In this document: piece by piece, positions 20,101-28,787 of the stretch
How positions within the stretch are numbered: the first letter of the stretch is position 1
How the letters are laid out: each line of letters begins with the position of its first letter
Source: Closterium sp. Naga37s-1
Taxonomy: Eukaryota; Streptophyta; Zygnematophyceae; Desmidiales; Closteriaceae
DNA: 64,000 bases
Reading direction: 5' to 3'
Assembly (NCBI GenBank): GCA_947471745.1
Contig: CANJKZ010000924.1
Coordinates: forward strand, 868,001-932,000
Notes under the pieces: model-generated
Databases searched by the model: none
What the model was told of the DNA's origin: nothing
Seen by the model: the letters and a program-made list of their open reading frames with translations, nothing else
Translations under genes and position numbers: made by a program

Positions 20101-23100
20101 CTACCGCACTCCGTCCCTCCCCCCGCCACCGCTCTTCCTTGTGCCAGGTCCCCCCCCGGTAGACCCCCTCCCCCCTCCGGGTCCTGCCCCTTCAGGTGTG
20201 TCCCAGGTAGACGCAGTCGAGCCTGTCGAGGTTACTGGTGACTCTGGTGCTGCTGAGGGTGCTGAGCCTGGGGGTGCTGACTCTGGGGGTGCTGAGCGTG
20301 TGGGTGCTACGCCTGGGGGTGCTGAGCCTACGGGTGCTACTACTGGGGGTTCTGAGCCTGGGGGTACTGAGACTGGGGGTGCTGAGCCTGGGGGTGCTGA
20401 GCCTGGGGGTGCTACGCCTGGGGGTGCTGAGCCTGGGGGTGCTACGCCTGGAGGTGCTGAGCCTGGGGGTGCCACGCCTGGAGGTGCTGAGCCTGGGGGT
20501 GCGGAGCCTGAGGGAGCTGGGCCTGCTCGTGTGGCGTCTGGCGGTACTGGGCCTGGAGGTTCTCCGGGTGCTTCGCCTCGGCGGGAGCCACTCTCTCCAC
20601 AGGAGCTGCGCGAGTGGTTTGCCCGGCGCTGGAGGCGTGCTGCTGGAGCTGGAGTTTCTTCGGCTGCTGAGGGTGCTGGTGCCGCGGGTCCCGGAGGTGC
20701 TCGTACTGGGAGTACTGGAGCTGCTGGGCCTGCGGGTACGACTGGAGCTGGAGCTGCTGAGGGTGTTGGCGCTGAGACTACTGCTGTCGGTCCTGGAGGC
20801 GGTCCTGCTGGGGGTGCTACTGGTGCTGCTGGAGGTGCTGGAGCTGGAGGTGCTACTGACGCTGGTGCTGCCGCTGGGGGTGCTGGTGCCGTCCCTGCTG
20901 TGTCGGGCGTCGCCGCGCGGCCTCGGCCGTACTTCGTTCCGCTCCTTCAGCAGGTTCTTGGTCTCCCGCCTTCTACTGGTCCTCCTCCTCCCTTCGAGTG
21001 TCCACAGCCTGTTCCGTCACAGTTCCAGTTACAGCCGGCCTCCCCACTGCCTGCTCCTTCTCCCTACACTGGTCCTACTGGAGGTCTTGCTGAGCGTGGT
21101 GAGCCTGCGTCTCGCCCTGCGTCGCCTGTCCGTGCTGCTCGCGCTAGTGGTCGTGGTTCGCGTCAGCGTCCTCCTCCTGTCCCTGGCACGCACTGGATGT
21201 CTCTGCGTCCGTCCACTGCTCCTCTGCGTGCCCCTTTGCCTTCCCCTCCTGAGTCCTCTCTTGCTGCTCACCCCGACCCGGAGTCGGACTCTCTTCGTGC
21301 TGCCAGTCCTACTGTCACGCGTCTCCTTGCTACTGTTGTCACTGACCCTTCCTTTGAGTCCACTGCTGCGTCTGCCCTCGTTACTGAGCTTGTCGACTTT
21401 GCTGCTCGCTGTCGTCTAGACTACGCTGCTAGTCTTGTTGCTGAGTCTGAGTCTGTCTGTCCTCCGTCCGTCGGGGGTGAGTGTGCCCTTGGCACGGACG
21501 TCCTTGAGGACAGGCAGGAGGAGTTCCAGTGTTTGGCTGCTGCTTCACCTCATCTCGTGTCCGTACTGCTTACCCCTGAGGGAGACCCGGATGCACTTGA
21601 CATCCCGACTCCGCGCTCTTACGCGGAGGCGATAGAGGGTCCCTACTCCTATCAGTGGCAGGCAGCTATGGACGCAGAGATGGCTTCCTGGAAGTCCACA
21701 GGCACCTACGTTGACGAGGTTCCCCCGCCTGGGGCGAACATCGTCAGTGGCATGTGGATTTTCAGGGTGAAGCGGCCGCCGGGTTCTCCGCCTGTCTTCA
21801 AGGCGCGTTACGTGGCTCGTGGCTTCAGTCAGCGGCAGGGAGTTGACTACTTTCAGACCTTCTCTCCCACCCCGAAGATGACCACTCTTCGGGTACTGCT
21901 GCACATAGCTGCTCACCGCGACTACGAGCTGCACTCTCTTGACTTCAGCACTGCTTTCTTGCAGGGCAGCCTGCACGAGGAGATCTGGCTGCGTCGCCCA
22001 CTTGGCTTCACTGGGTCTTTTCCTCCTGGCACCCAGTGGAGCCTCCGGCGGCCAGTCTACGGTCTCCGCCAGTCGCCCCGTGAGTGGCACGACACACTGA
22101 GGACTACACTTGCGGCTCTTGGGTTTGCTCCTTCTACTGCCGACCCGTCGCTGTTTCTGCGCACCGACACCTCTTTGCCGCCGTTCTACATCCTAGTGTA
22201 CGTCGATGACTTGGTCTTTGCCACTGCTGACACTGCTGGACTCGCCCACGTGAAGTCCGAGCTGCAGAAGAGACACACGTGCACAGACCTGGGTGAACTG
22301 CGCAGCTACCTTGGCTTGCAGATCACCCGGGACAGAGCACGCCGCACCATTACCCTGACTCAGTCACACATGGTGCAGCAGGTCCTTCAGCGCTTCGGCT
22401 TCACGTACTCCTCGCCTCAGGCCACTCCTCTGCCTACTCGCCACTCGCTCTCAGCTCTGCCTTCGGATGAGTCCGTAGAGTCGAGTGGCCCGTACCCAGA
22501 GCTTGTTGGCTGCCTCATGTACCTGATGACCTGCACGCGACCTGACCTTGCATACCCTCTTAGCATTCTCGCACGCTATGTTGCTCCTGGGAGACACAGA
22601 CCGGAGCACATGGCTGCAGCGAAGAGGGTGTTGCGCTACTTGTGCAGTACGTCGGGGATGGGGCTTGTGCTTGGAGGGCAGAGTCCAGTGGTCCTCACTG
22701 GGCACGCAGACGCTTCTTGGGCTGACGACCAGGCTACGCAGCGGTCGTCACAGGGTTACACCTTCAGCCTTGGTTCCGGCTCTGTTTCGTGGCGGGCTAC
22801 CCTCTCGTCTTCTGTTCTCGGCTCCAGTTGTGAGGCTGAGATTTACGCCGGGGCCATGGCTGCACAGGAGCTTCGCTGGCTCACCTACCTGCTGACTGAC
22901 CTTGGAGAGCCGCCTCGTTCTCCTCCAGTGCTGTACGTAGACAACAAGGCCATGCTGGCCTTGTGTCGAGAGCAGAGACTGGAGCACAGAACGAAGCACA
23001 TTGCTCTCCGCTACTTCCTTGCTCGTGAGCTACAGCAGCGTGGTCAGCTGCGACTTGCGTACGTGGCCTCTCAGGCCAACACTGCTGATATCTTCACCAA

Positions 23101-23182
23101 GGCACTTGCGCCTTGTGATCATCAGCGCTTCTGTACTCAGCTGGGTCTTGTGCCTACCTTGCCTCACTTGCTCACCCCTTGA
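17189..23182 (+). CDS. A1 gag-pol polyprotein (1997 aa), intact
   Basis: Encodes every enzyme for copia retrotransposition. Residues 1-220 are a gag helical region and about 260-331 are almost pure Gly. A zinc-binding motif CX13CX3HX4C follows at C377, C391, H395 and C400 in place of a standard knuckle. Protease has LDSGAS with D515. The integrase zinc region begins at HH671-672 and ends with CVPC; catalytic D739, D808 and E844 lie in HMDVWGP, HSDRGGEF and NGIAERR. A Gly/Pro/Glu-rich linker (about 1020-1260) contains PGGAE/TPGGA repeats. RT spans about 1490-1740 with YVDD at 1671-1674; RNase H and a tail with ADIFTKAL end the protein. The start matches the A2 homolog. No break was found, and gag and pol share one frame. 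Function is strongly supported; activity is inferred. Confidence 0.96.
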   Translation: MATPSVLAFDAEGRAIDFDVWVDDLQLFLQCDRADGLSLFDLTSGASSAPAADADATVRSQWATRDAAARLAVRRHLPTSERAHFSQYKSAQTLYDAVVARYSSPATAALSRLMLPYLFPDLAAFPTVADLITHLRTSDTRYRAALPAEFSAKNPPPMYITLYYIVTRLPDSLRVVRDHFLSVCPTTLTVDLLEKALLAAEKSIVAVGASRGDPRTPIFEGCSPSPLLPSVASAAAADLVGLESVGAASTPSGRRRPGKGKGGRGAGGASGGGGGGGGGGGGGGGGGGGGGGGGGVGGGSGGGGGGGGGGGSGGGGGGGGGGGGGGAGRGGATQRVGSGGGQRQQQQQQQRTRDIPPPQQLREWYAARQRGGGTGPCTYVLRTGDRAGEQCGGAHSTQRCFGRLTDAWRHQFPEATEIPRWGELSRAGVAVFDLDFDAILAAMYAVTISDEGDCYRCFPPDPGIETAALGTGEAAALDASEAAALGARASAPSGAGESALSGTASASASHTFTLDSGASRSFFRDRTTLTPLGRPVAVSLADPSGGPVLAHYSTVLPCPAAPSGTLSGLYLPSFSTNLVSGADLQDAGVHQFTPASQRVTHCTDARTGRHLATFTRRPGSSLYTLTTASPPVTASGQVAASGQVFAAASRSGPESAPCSCRLLSHETLLWHHRLGHPSLLRLRGMASRVLVSGLPRSLPPLPPGPGPTCVPCVEGRQRVAPHSSQFPPTEAPLQTLHMDVWGPARVRGQGHERYFLLVVDDYSRYTTVFPLRSNGDVTEVLIDWIRAARLQLRQSFGSDFPVLRLHSDRGGEFSSGLLRAYCRAQGIRQTFTLPDSPQQNGIAERRIGMVMDVARTSMMHAAAPHFLWPFAVRYAAHQINLHPRVSMPETSPALLWTGKVGDASAFRVWGSRAFVRDLSADKLSPRAAPCVFLGFPPDAPGWQFYHPTSRRVLSSQDVTFDESVPYYRLFPYRTPSLPPPPLFLVPGPPPVDPLPPPGPAPSGVSQVDAVEPVEVTGDSGAAEGAEPGGADSGGAERVGATPGGAEPTGATTGGSEPGGTETGGAEPGGAEPGGATPGGAEPGGATPGGAEPGGATPGGAEPGGAEPEGAGPARVASGGTGPGGSPGASPRREPLSPQELREWFARRWRRAAGAGVSSAAEGAGAAGPGGARTGSTGAAGPAGTTGAGAAEGVGAETTAVGPGGGPAGGATGAAGGAGAGGATDAGAAAGGAGAVPAVSGVAARPRPYFVPLLQQVLGLPPSTGPPPPFECPQPVPSQFQLQPASPLPAPSPYTGPTGGLAERGEPASRPASPVRAARASGRGSRQRPPPVPGTHWMSLRPSTAPLRAPLPSPPESSLAAHPDPESDSLRAASPTVTRLLATVVTDPSFESTAASALVTELVDFAARCRLDYAASLVAESESVCPPSVGGECALGTDVLEDRQEEFQCLAAASPHLVSVLLTPEGDPDALDIPTPRSYAEAIEGPYSYQWQAAMDAEMASWKSTGTYVDEVPPPGANIVSGMWIFRVKRPPGSPPVFKARYVARGFSQRQGVDYFQTFSPTPKMTTLRVLLHIAAHRDYELHSLDFSTAFLQGSLHEEIWLRRPLGFTGSFPPGTQWSLRRPVYGLRQSPREWHDTLRTTLAALGFAPSTADPSLFLRTDTSLPPFYILVYVDDLVFATADTAGLAHVKSELQKRHTCTDLGELRSYLGLQITRDRARRTITLTQSHMVQQVLQRFGFTYSSPQATPLPTRHSLSALPSDESVESSGPYPELVGCLMYLMTCTRPDLAYPLSILARYVAPGRHRPEHMAAAKRVLRYLCSTSGMGLVLGGQSPVVLTGHADASWADDQATQRSSQGYTFSLGSGSVSWRATLSSSVLGSSCEAEIYAGAMAAQELRWLTYLLTDLGEPPRSPPVLYVDNKAMLALCREQRLEHRTKHIALRYFLARELQQRGQLRLAYVASQANTADIFTKALAPCDHQRFCTQLGLVPTLPHLLTP
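17979..18183 (+). repeat. Poly-glycine-coding tract in A1 gag
   Basis: Low-complexity GGN repeat encoding about 65 Gly with a few Ser, Val and Ala, followed by a (CAG)n tract coding Gln near 18220-18240. Equivalent Gly tracts occur in A2 (about 37160-37380) and A4 (61178-61360). Confidence 0.85.
20266..20520 (+). repeat. Linker minisatellite in A1 pol
   Basis: Tandem 15- and 30-bp repeats of the type GGTGCTGAGCCTGGG, encoding GAEPG and GATPG units between integrase and RT. A2 (about 34980-35160) and A3 (about 57420-57630) carry homologous but differently expanded arrays. Confidence 0.85.
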
Positions 23183-23394
23183 CCTTGTTTGTACTGTTGC
23201 ATATATATATACACCTGCTCTTGCTTGTCTAGCCTTATATATATATGTAATCCTGCATGTGAACTGGCCTTGTGGCCTTGAACTTGTGCTCGGAATGTGT
23301 GGTGACTTTGTGATCCACCCTGAGCTTGCTTTGCTTTGCTTTGCTTGACTGGTCTTGTGACCCCTTGTTCTCCCCCACGTTGCCTATGGGGGTG
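23183..23394 (+). other. 3' untranslated region and PPT of A1
   Basis: Between the polyprotein stop and the 3' LTR. It holds two short AT runs (near 23200 and 23241) that could be TATA-like or polyadenylation signals, a TTTGC repeat near 23330, and the PPT ATGGGGGTG at 23386-23394. Confidence 0.75.
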
Positions 23395-23522
23395 TGTCAG
23401 AACATTATAGCTTATACATTTGTGTAGGCTGTAGTGGGGTAGCCCATAAGGGGTACAACCCAATTAGGGTTAGCACTTGTACCCAACTCTTTCATAGTTC
23501 AATCATTCTCGATCACTTCACA
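23395..23522 (+). repeat. 3' LTR of A1 (128 bp)
   Basis: Identical by eye to 16163-16290. It is followed by the duplicated target AGTAA and resumption of satellite in phase. Confidence 0.95.
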
Positions 23523-24599
23523 AGTAACGCACTTACTCTTGGTACCAACCATATGCGTAAGTAACGCACGTACTCTTAATACCGACCATATGAAGAACTT
23601 AGGCACTTACTATTGGTACGAACAATATTGGTAAGTAACGCACTTACTCTTAGTACCAACCATATGGGTAAGTAACACTTATGATTTGGTACCAACCATA
23701 TGGGTAAGTAACGCACTTACTCTTAGTACCAACCACATGGGAAAGTAACGCAATGATTCTTGGTACTAACAATATGTGTAAGTAACGCACTTACTCTTGG
23801 TACCAACAATATGGGTAAGTAGCGCACTTATTCTTAGTACCGGTCATATGGGTAAGTAACGCACGAACTCTTGGTACCAACAATATGGGTAAGTAACGCA
23901 CTTACTGTTAGTACCAACCATATGGGTAAATAACACACTTACTATTGGTACCAACCATATGCGCAAGTAACGCACTAACTCTTGGTACCAACAATATGGG
24001 TAAGTAACGCACTTGCTCTTGGTGCCAACAATATGGGTAAGTAACGTATTTACTCCTAGTACCGGTCATGTGGGTAATTAACGCACTTACTCTTGGTACC
24101 AACAATCTTGGTAAGTAACGTACCTACTCTTGATACCAACCATATGGGTAAGTAACGTACCTCCCCTGGGTACCAATAATACGGGTAAGAAACGCACTTG
24201 CTCTTAGTACCAACAATATGTAAGTAACGCATGTATTCTTGGTACCAACCGTATGCGCATTAACGCACGTACTCTTAGTACCAACCATATGGGTAAGTAA
24301 CACACTGACTCTTAGAACCAACCATATGGGTTAGTAACGCACTTACTCTTAGTACCGACCACATGGGTAAGTAACGCACTTACTCTTAGTAACAACCATA
24401 TTAGTAAGTAACGCATGAACTCTTGGTACCAACCATATGCGTATTAACGCACGTACTCTTAGTACCGACCATATGAAGAACTAACGCACTTACTCTTGGT
24501 ACCAACAATATGGGTAAGTAACGCACTTACTCTTAGTACCGACCTTATAGGTAAGTAACGCACTTATTCTTGGTACCAACCATATGGGTAAGTAATGCT
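23523..24599 (+). repeat. 37-bp satellite array, block 5
   Basis: About 29 units in the standard orientation between A1 and the solo family C LTR. It includes two copies of the ACCGACCATATGAAGAAC monomer (near 23580 and 24465). No gene is seen. Confidence 0.92.
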
Positions 24600-25056
24600 T
24601 GTTGGTATAAGGGCCTAATAAACTCAGGCTCTTAAGACTAAGTCAAAGTTAAAACCTCTCCTCAGGGTCACCTCCAAGGGTCCTTGGGTGCCTCGTACAA
24701 GACCAGCCTTCACCCAATTGTACCCATATGGTGCCTGCCTTGCTACACTATAGTTAACCAAACAAAACAATACAATTCTGAGTTGGATAAAACTGAATCT
24801 GCGCATTCAAATCAACCGAACCGCAAAGCTTCCATCTTGGGTTCCTGTGCGAGCTCGCACTTTCTGCTTGCACTGCTCATAGCGCGTACAATGTCGTGCC
24901 GAAGCGCACATTGCGCAGTAACTGCAAATGCATCAAGCAAAAAATGCAAAAAATGCAAAAACACACGAACACTCCTCTCACATGCAAATGCGATGCATAC
25001 GCAAACTCGTACAAATAGACGGCAGGATGTCGTGCAAAGTGAATTTGCACCCAACA
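24600..25056 (-). mobile_element. Solo LTR of copia family C
   Basis: A 457-bp stretch with TGTTGG...CCAACA ends, similar to the LTR at 4263-4823 but lacking about 104 bp internally. There is no internal sequence. It is flanked by ATGCT on the left and ACGCT on the right, a plausible 5-bp target duplication with one change. Solo LTRs arise by recombination between the two LTRs of an element. An open frame inside it is not coding. Confidence 0.82.
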
Positions 25057-28000
25057 ACGCTCTTACTCTTAGTACCAACCACATGGGTAAGTAACGCACG
25101 AACTCTTGGTACCAACAATATGGATAAGTAACGCACTTACTCTTAGTACCAATCATATGTATAAGTAACACACTTACACTTAGTACCAACAATATGGGTA
25201 AGTAAGGCAATTACCCTTGGTACCAACAATATGGGGAAGTAACGCACTTACACTTGGTGCCAACCATATGGTTAAGTAATACACTTACTCTTGGTACCAA
25301 ACATAATGGGTATGTAACGAACTTATTCCTAGAACCAACCATATCGGTAAGTAACGCACCTACTCTTAGTACCAACCCTATGTGTAAGTAACGCTCTTAA
25401 TATTAGTACCAACCATTAGGGTAAGAAACGCTCTTAATTTAAATACCAACCATATTGTAAGTAACGCACTTACTGTTGGTACCAACCATATGATGAGTAA
25501 CGCACTTATTGTTAGTACCAACCATATGGGTAAGTAAGGCAGCTACTCTTGGTACCAACCATATGGGTAAGTAATGCACTTACTCGTGATACCAACCATA
25601 TGGGTAAGTAAGGCACCTACTCTTGGTACCAACAATATGGGTAAGTAACGCACTGACTCTTAGTACCAACCATATGGGTAAGTAACACACTGACTCTTAG
25701 TACCAACCATATGGGTAAGTAACGCACTTACTCATAGTACCAACCATATGGGTAAGAAACGCACTTACTCTTGGTACCAACAATATGGGTAAGTAACGTA
25801 CCTACTCTTGGTACAAACCATATGGGTAAGTAACATACCTACTCTGGGTACCAATAATACGGGTACCATATGGCACTTACAATTTGTACCAACAATATGT
25901 AAGGAACGCACGTACTCTTGGTACCAACCATATGCGTATTAACGCACGTACTCTTAGTACCGACCATATGAAGAACTAACGCAGTTACTCTTAGTAACGC
26001 ACGAACTCTTCGTACCAACAATATGGGTAAGTAACGCACTTACTCTTAGTACAAATCATATGTGTAAGTAACGCACTTACTCTTGGTACCAACAATATGG
26101 GGAAGTAACGCACTTACTCTTAGTATCAACCACAATGGGTAAGTAACGTACTTACTATTAGGACTAACATATGGGTACGTAACGAACTTACTGTTAGTAC
26201 CAACATATGGGTAAGTAATGCACTTTTTGTTTGTACCAACCATATGGGTAAATAACACACTTACTCTTAATACCAACCATATAAGTAAGTTACGAACTTA
26301 ATCTTGGTATATCTGTATGTAACGTACCTACTCTTGGTACCAACCATATGGGTAAGTAACGCACTTTCTCCTAGTACCAACCATTTGGGTAAGAAACGCG
26401 CATACTCTTGGTACCAACAATATGGGTAAGTCACGCACCTACTCCTAATACCAACCATATGGGTAAGTTACGCACTTACTCTTAGTACCAATAATATGTA
26501 AGTAACGCACGTACTCTTGGTACCAACCATACGCGTATTAACGCACGTACGCTTGGTACCAACAATATGGGTAAGTAACGACCTACTCTGAGTACCAACC
26601 ATATGGGTAAGTAACGCACTTACGCTTGCTACCAACCATATGGGTAAGTAACGCACTTAATCTTAATACCAACCACATGGGTAAGTAACGCACTAACTCT
26701 TGGTACCAACAATATGGGTAAGTAACGCACTTACTCTTGGTACCAACAATATGGGTAGGTGAAGGACTTACTATTGGTACCAACAATATGGGTAAGAAAC
26801 GTACCAACCATATGGGTAAGTAGGTTACTTACTCTTGGCACCAACAATATGAGTAAGTAACGCACTGACTCTTAGTACCAACCATATGGATAAGTAACGC
26901 ACTAAATCAGAGTACCAACCATATGGATTTGTAATGCACTTACTCTTGGTACCAAAAATAAGGGTAAGTAACGCGCGTAATCTTAGTACCAACCATATGT
27001 GTAAGTAACGCACGTACTATTAATACCAACCATTTGGATAAGTAACGCTTTTATTTTTAATACCCACCATAAGGAGAAGTAACGCACTCAGTCTTGGTAC
27101 CAACCATATGGGTAAGTAACGCACTTACTGTTAGTACCAACCATATGGGTAAGTAACACACGTACTCTTAGTACCAACCATATAAGTAAGTAACGCACTT
27201 ACTCTTGGTACCAACAATATGGGTAAGTAACGCACTTACTGTTAGTACCAACCATATAGGTAAGTAACGTATTTACTCTTAGTACCAAACATATAAGTAA
27301 GAAACACACTTACTCTTGGTACCAACAATATGGGTAAGTAACGTACCTACTCTTGGTACCAACCATATGGGTAAGAAACGTACCTACTCTTGGTACCAAT
27401 AATCCGGGTAAGAAACGCACTTACTCTTAGTACCAACCATAACGGGTAAGTATTGAACATATTCCTAGAACCATGATATGGGTAAGTAACGCAGTTACTC
27501 TTTGTACCAACCATATGTGTAAGTAACACACGTATTTTAAATACCAACCATGTGGGTAAATAACGCACTTATTGTTAGTACAAACGATATGGGTAAGTAA
27601 CATACTTACTGTTAGTACCAACCATATGAATAAATTACGCACTTACTCTTAGTACAAACAATATGGTTAAGTAACCAACATATTCCTAGAACCAACCATA
27701 TGGGTAAGTAACGCACTTACTATTACTACCAACCGTTTGGGTAAGTAACACACTTATTGTTAGTACCAACCATATGGGTAAATAACGCACCTACTCTTAG
27801 TTCCATCCATTCAAATAAGTAACGCACTTACTCTTGGTACCAACAATATGGGTAAGTAGCATACCTACTTTGGTACCATCCATATGGATAAGTAACGTAC
27901 CTACTCTTGGTACCAATAATACAGGTAAGAAACGCACGTACTCGAAGTACCAACCATATGGGTAAATAGAGCACTTACTCTTGGTACCAACCATATTCGT

Positions 28001-28376
28001 AAATAAAGCACTTATTCTTAGTACCAACCATATGGGTAGGTACGTTCTTATTCGTAGTACCAACAATATGAGTAAGTAACACACTAACTCCTAGTACCAA
28101 CCGTATGGGTAAGTAACGCAGTTACTCATAGTACCAACCATATGGGTAAGTAACGCACTTACTCTTGGTACCAACCATATGGGTAAGTAACGTACCTACT
28201 CTTTGTACAAACCATATGGGTAAGTAAGGTACCTACTCTTGGTACCAACAATATGGGTAAGTAACATACTTACTGTTAGTACCAACAATATGGGTAAGTA
28301 ACGCATGTACTCTTGGTACCAACAATATGGGTAAGTAATGCACGTACCCTTGGTACCAACAATATGGGTAAGTAAC
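25057..28376 (+). repeat. 37-bp satellite array, block 6
   Basis: The longest satellite block, about 90 units, all in the same orientation and more diverged than block 4. Minus-strand open frames of 60-95 codons repeat with a 37-residue period because three units make 111 bp. They are not called as genes. Confidence 0.92.
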
Positions 28377-28730
28377 TGTTACGAGTTGCAATTGAGCGAG
28401 CGAGAGAGAATTGCACTATCGAAGCAAAACAGTACATTCAGCAAAGGAATGAGGGAAGATTCTATAGCGAAGCTAGCGTTTTAACGGTACTGCGAGAAAT
28501 TGGGGTGCTCTACGGGCCTAGCGCCGAGGTTAGGAAATGTCGAGGCGGAGGTCCGGAGCGCGGGTTACCTACCGAACCGTGAGGTTGGGTCGGGTCGTGA
28601 ACAGTGGCGGCAACAGTGGTCGAGGCGAGTATCGCGAGTGGTAACGGTACACTGTTGGGAACTGTTGGCGGGAACAGTTGTGTACGCGGTAAGCAGGGGC
28701 GCGAAGTAAGGAAAAGGAATTTTCCTTACA
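28377..28730 (-). repeat. 3' LTR of gypsy D (354 bp)
   Basis: On the minus strand it begins TGTAAGGAAAA and ends CGTAACA. It pairs with 39797-40149. Confidence 0.92.
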
Positions 28731-28746
28731 CTACCCCCCTCCCCAA
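28731..28746 (-). other. Polypurine tract of gypsy D
   Basis: On the minus strand this is a G-rich run, GGGGAGGGGGGTAG, directly before the 3' LTR. Confidence 0.8.
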
Positions 28747-28787
28747 GGAGGCTCCCCTTATAAGAATGCGTGTATATCCCGGAAATT

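Larger units (their letters stand above)
16163..23522 (+). mobile_element. Copia element A1, complete and apparently intact
   Basis: Complete 7.36-kb Ty1/copia element with two 128-bp LTRs that I read as identical, PBS, GC-rich leader, one uninterrupted 1997-codon gag-pol frame, 3' untranslated region and PPT. It is flanked by the 5-bp duplication AGTAA (16158-16162 and 23523-23527). Identical LTRs and an open frame indicate a recent insertion. Confidence 0.96.
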
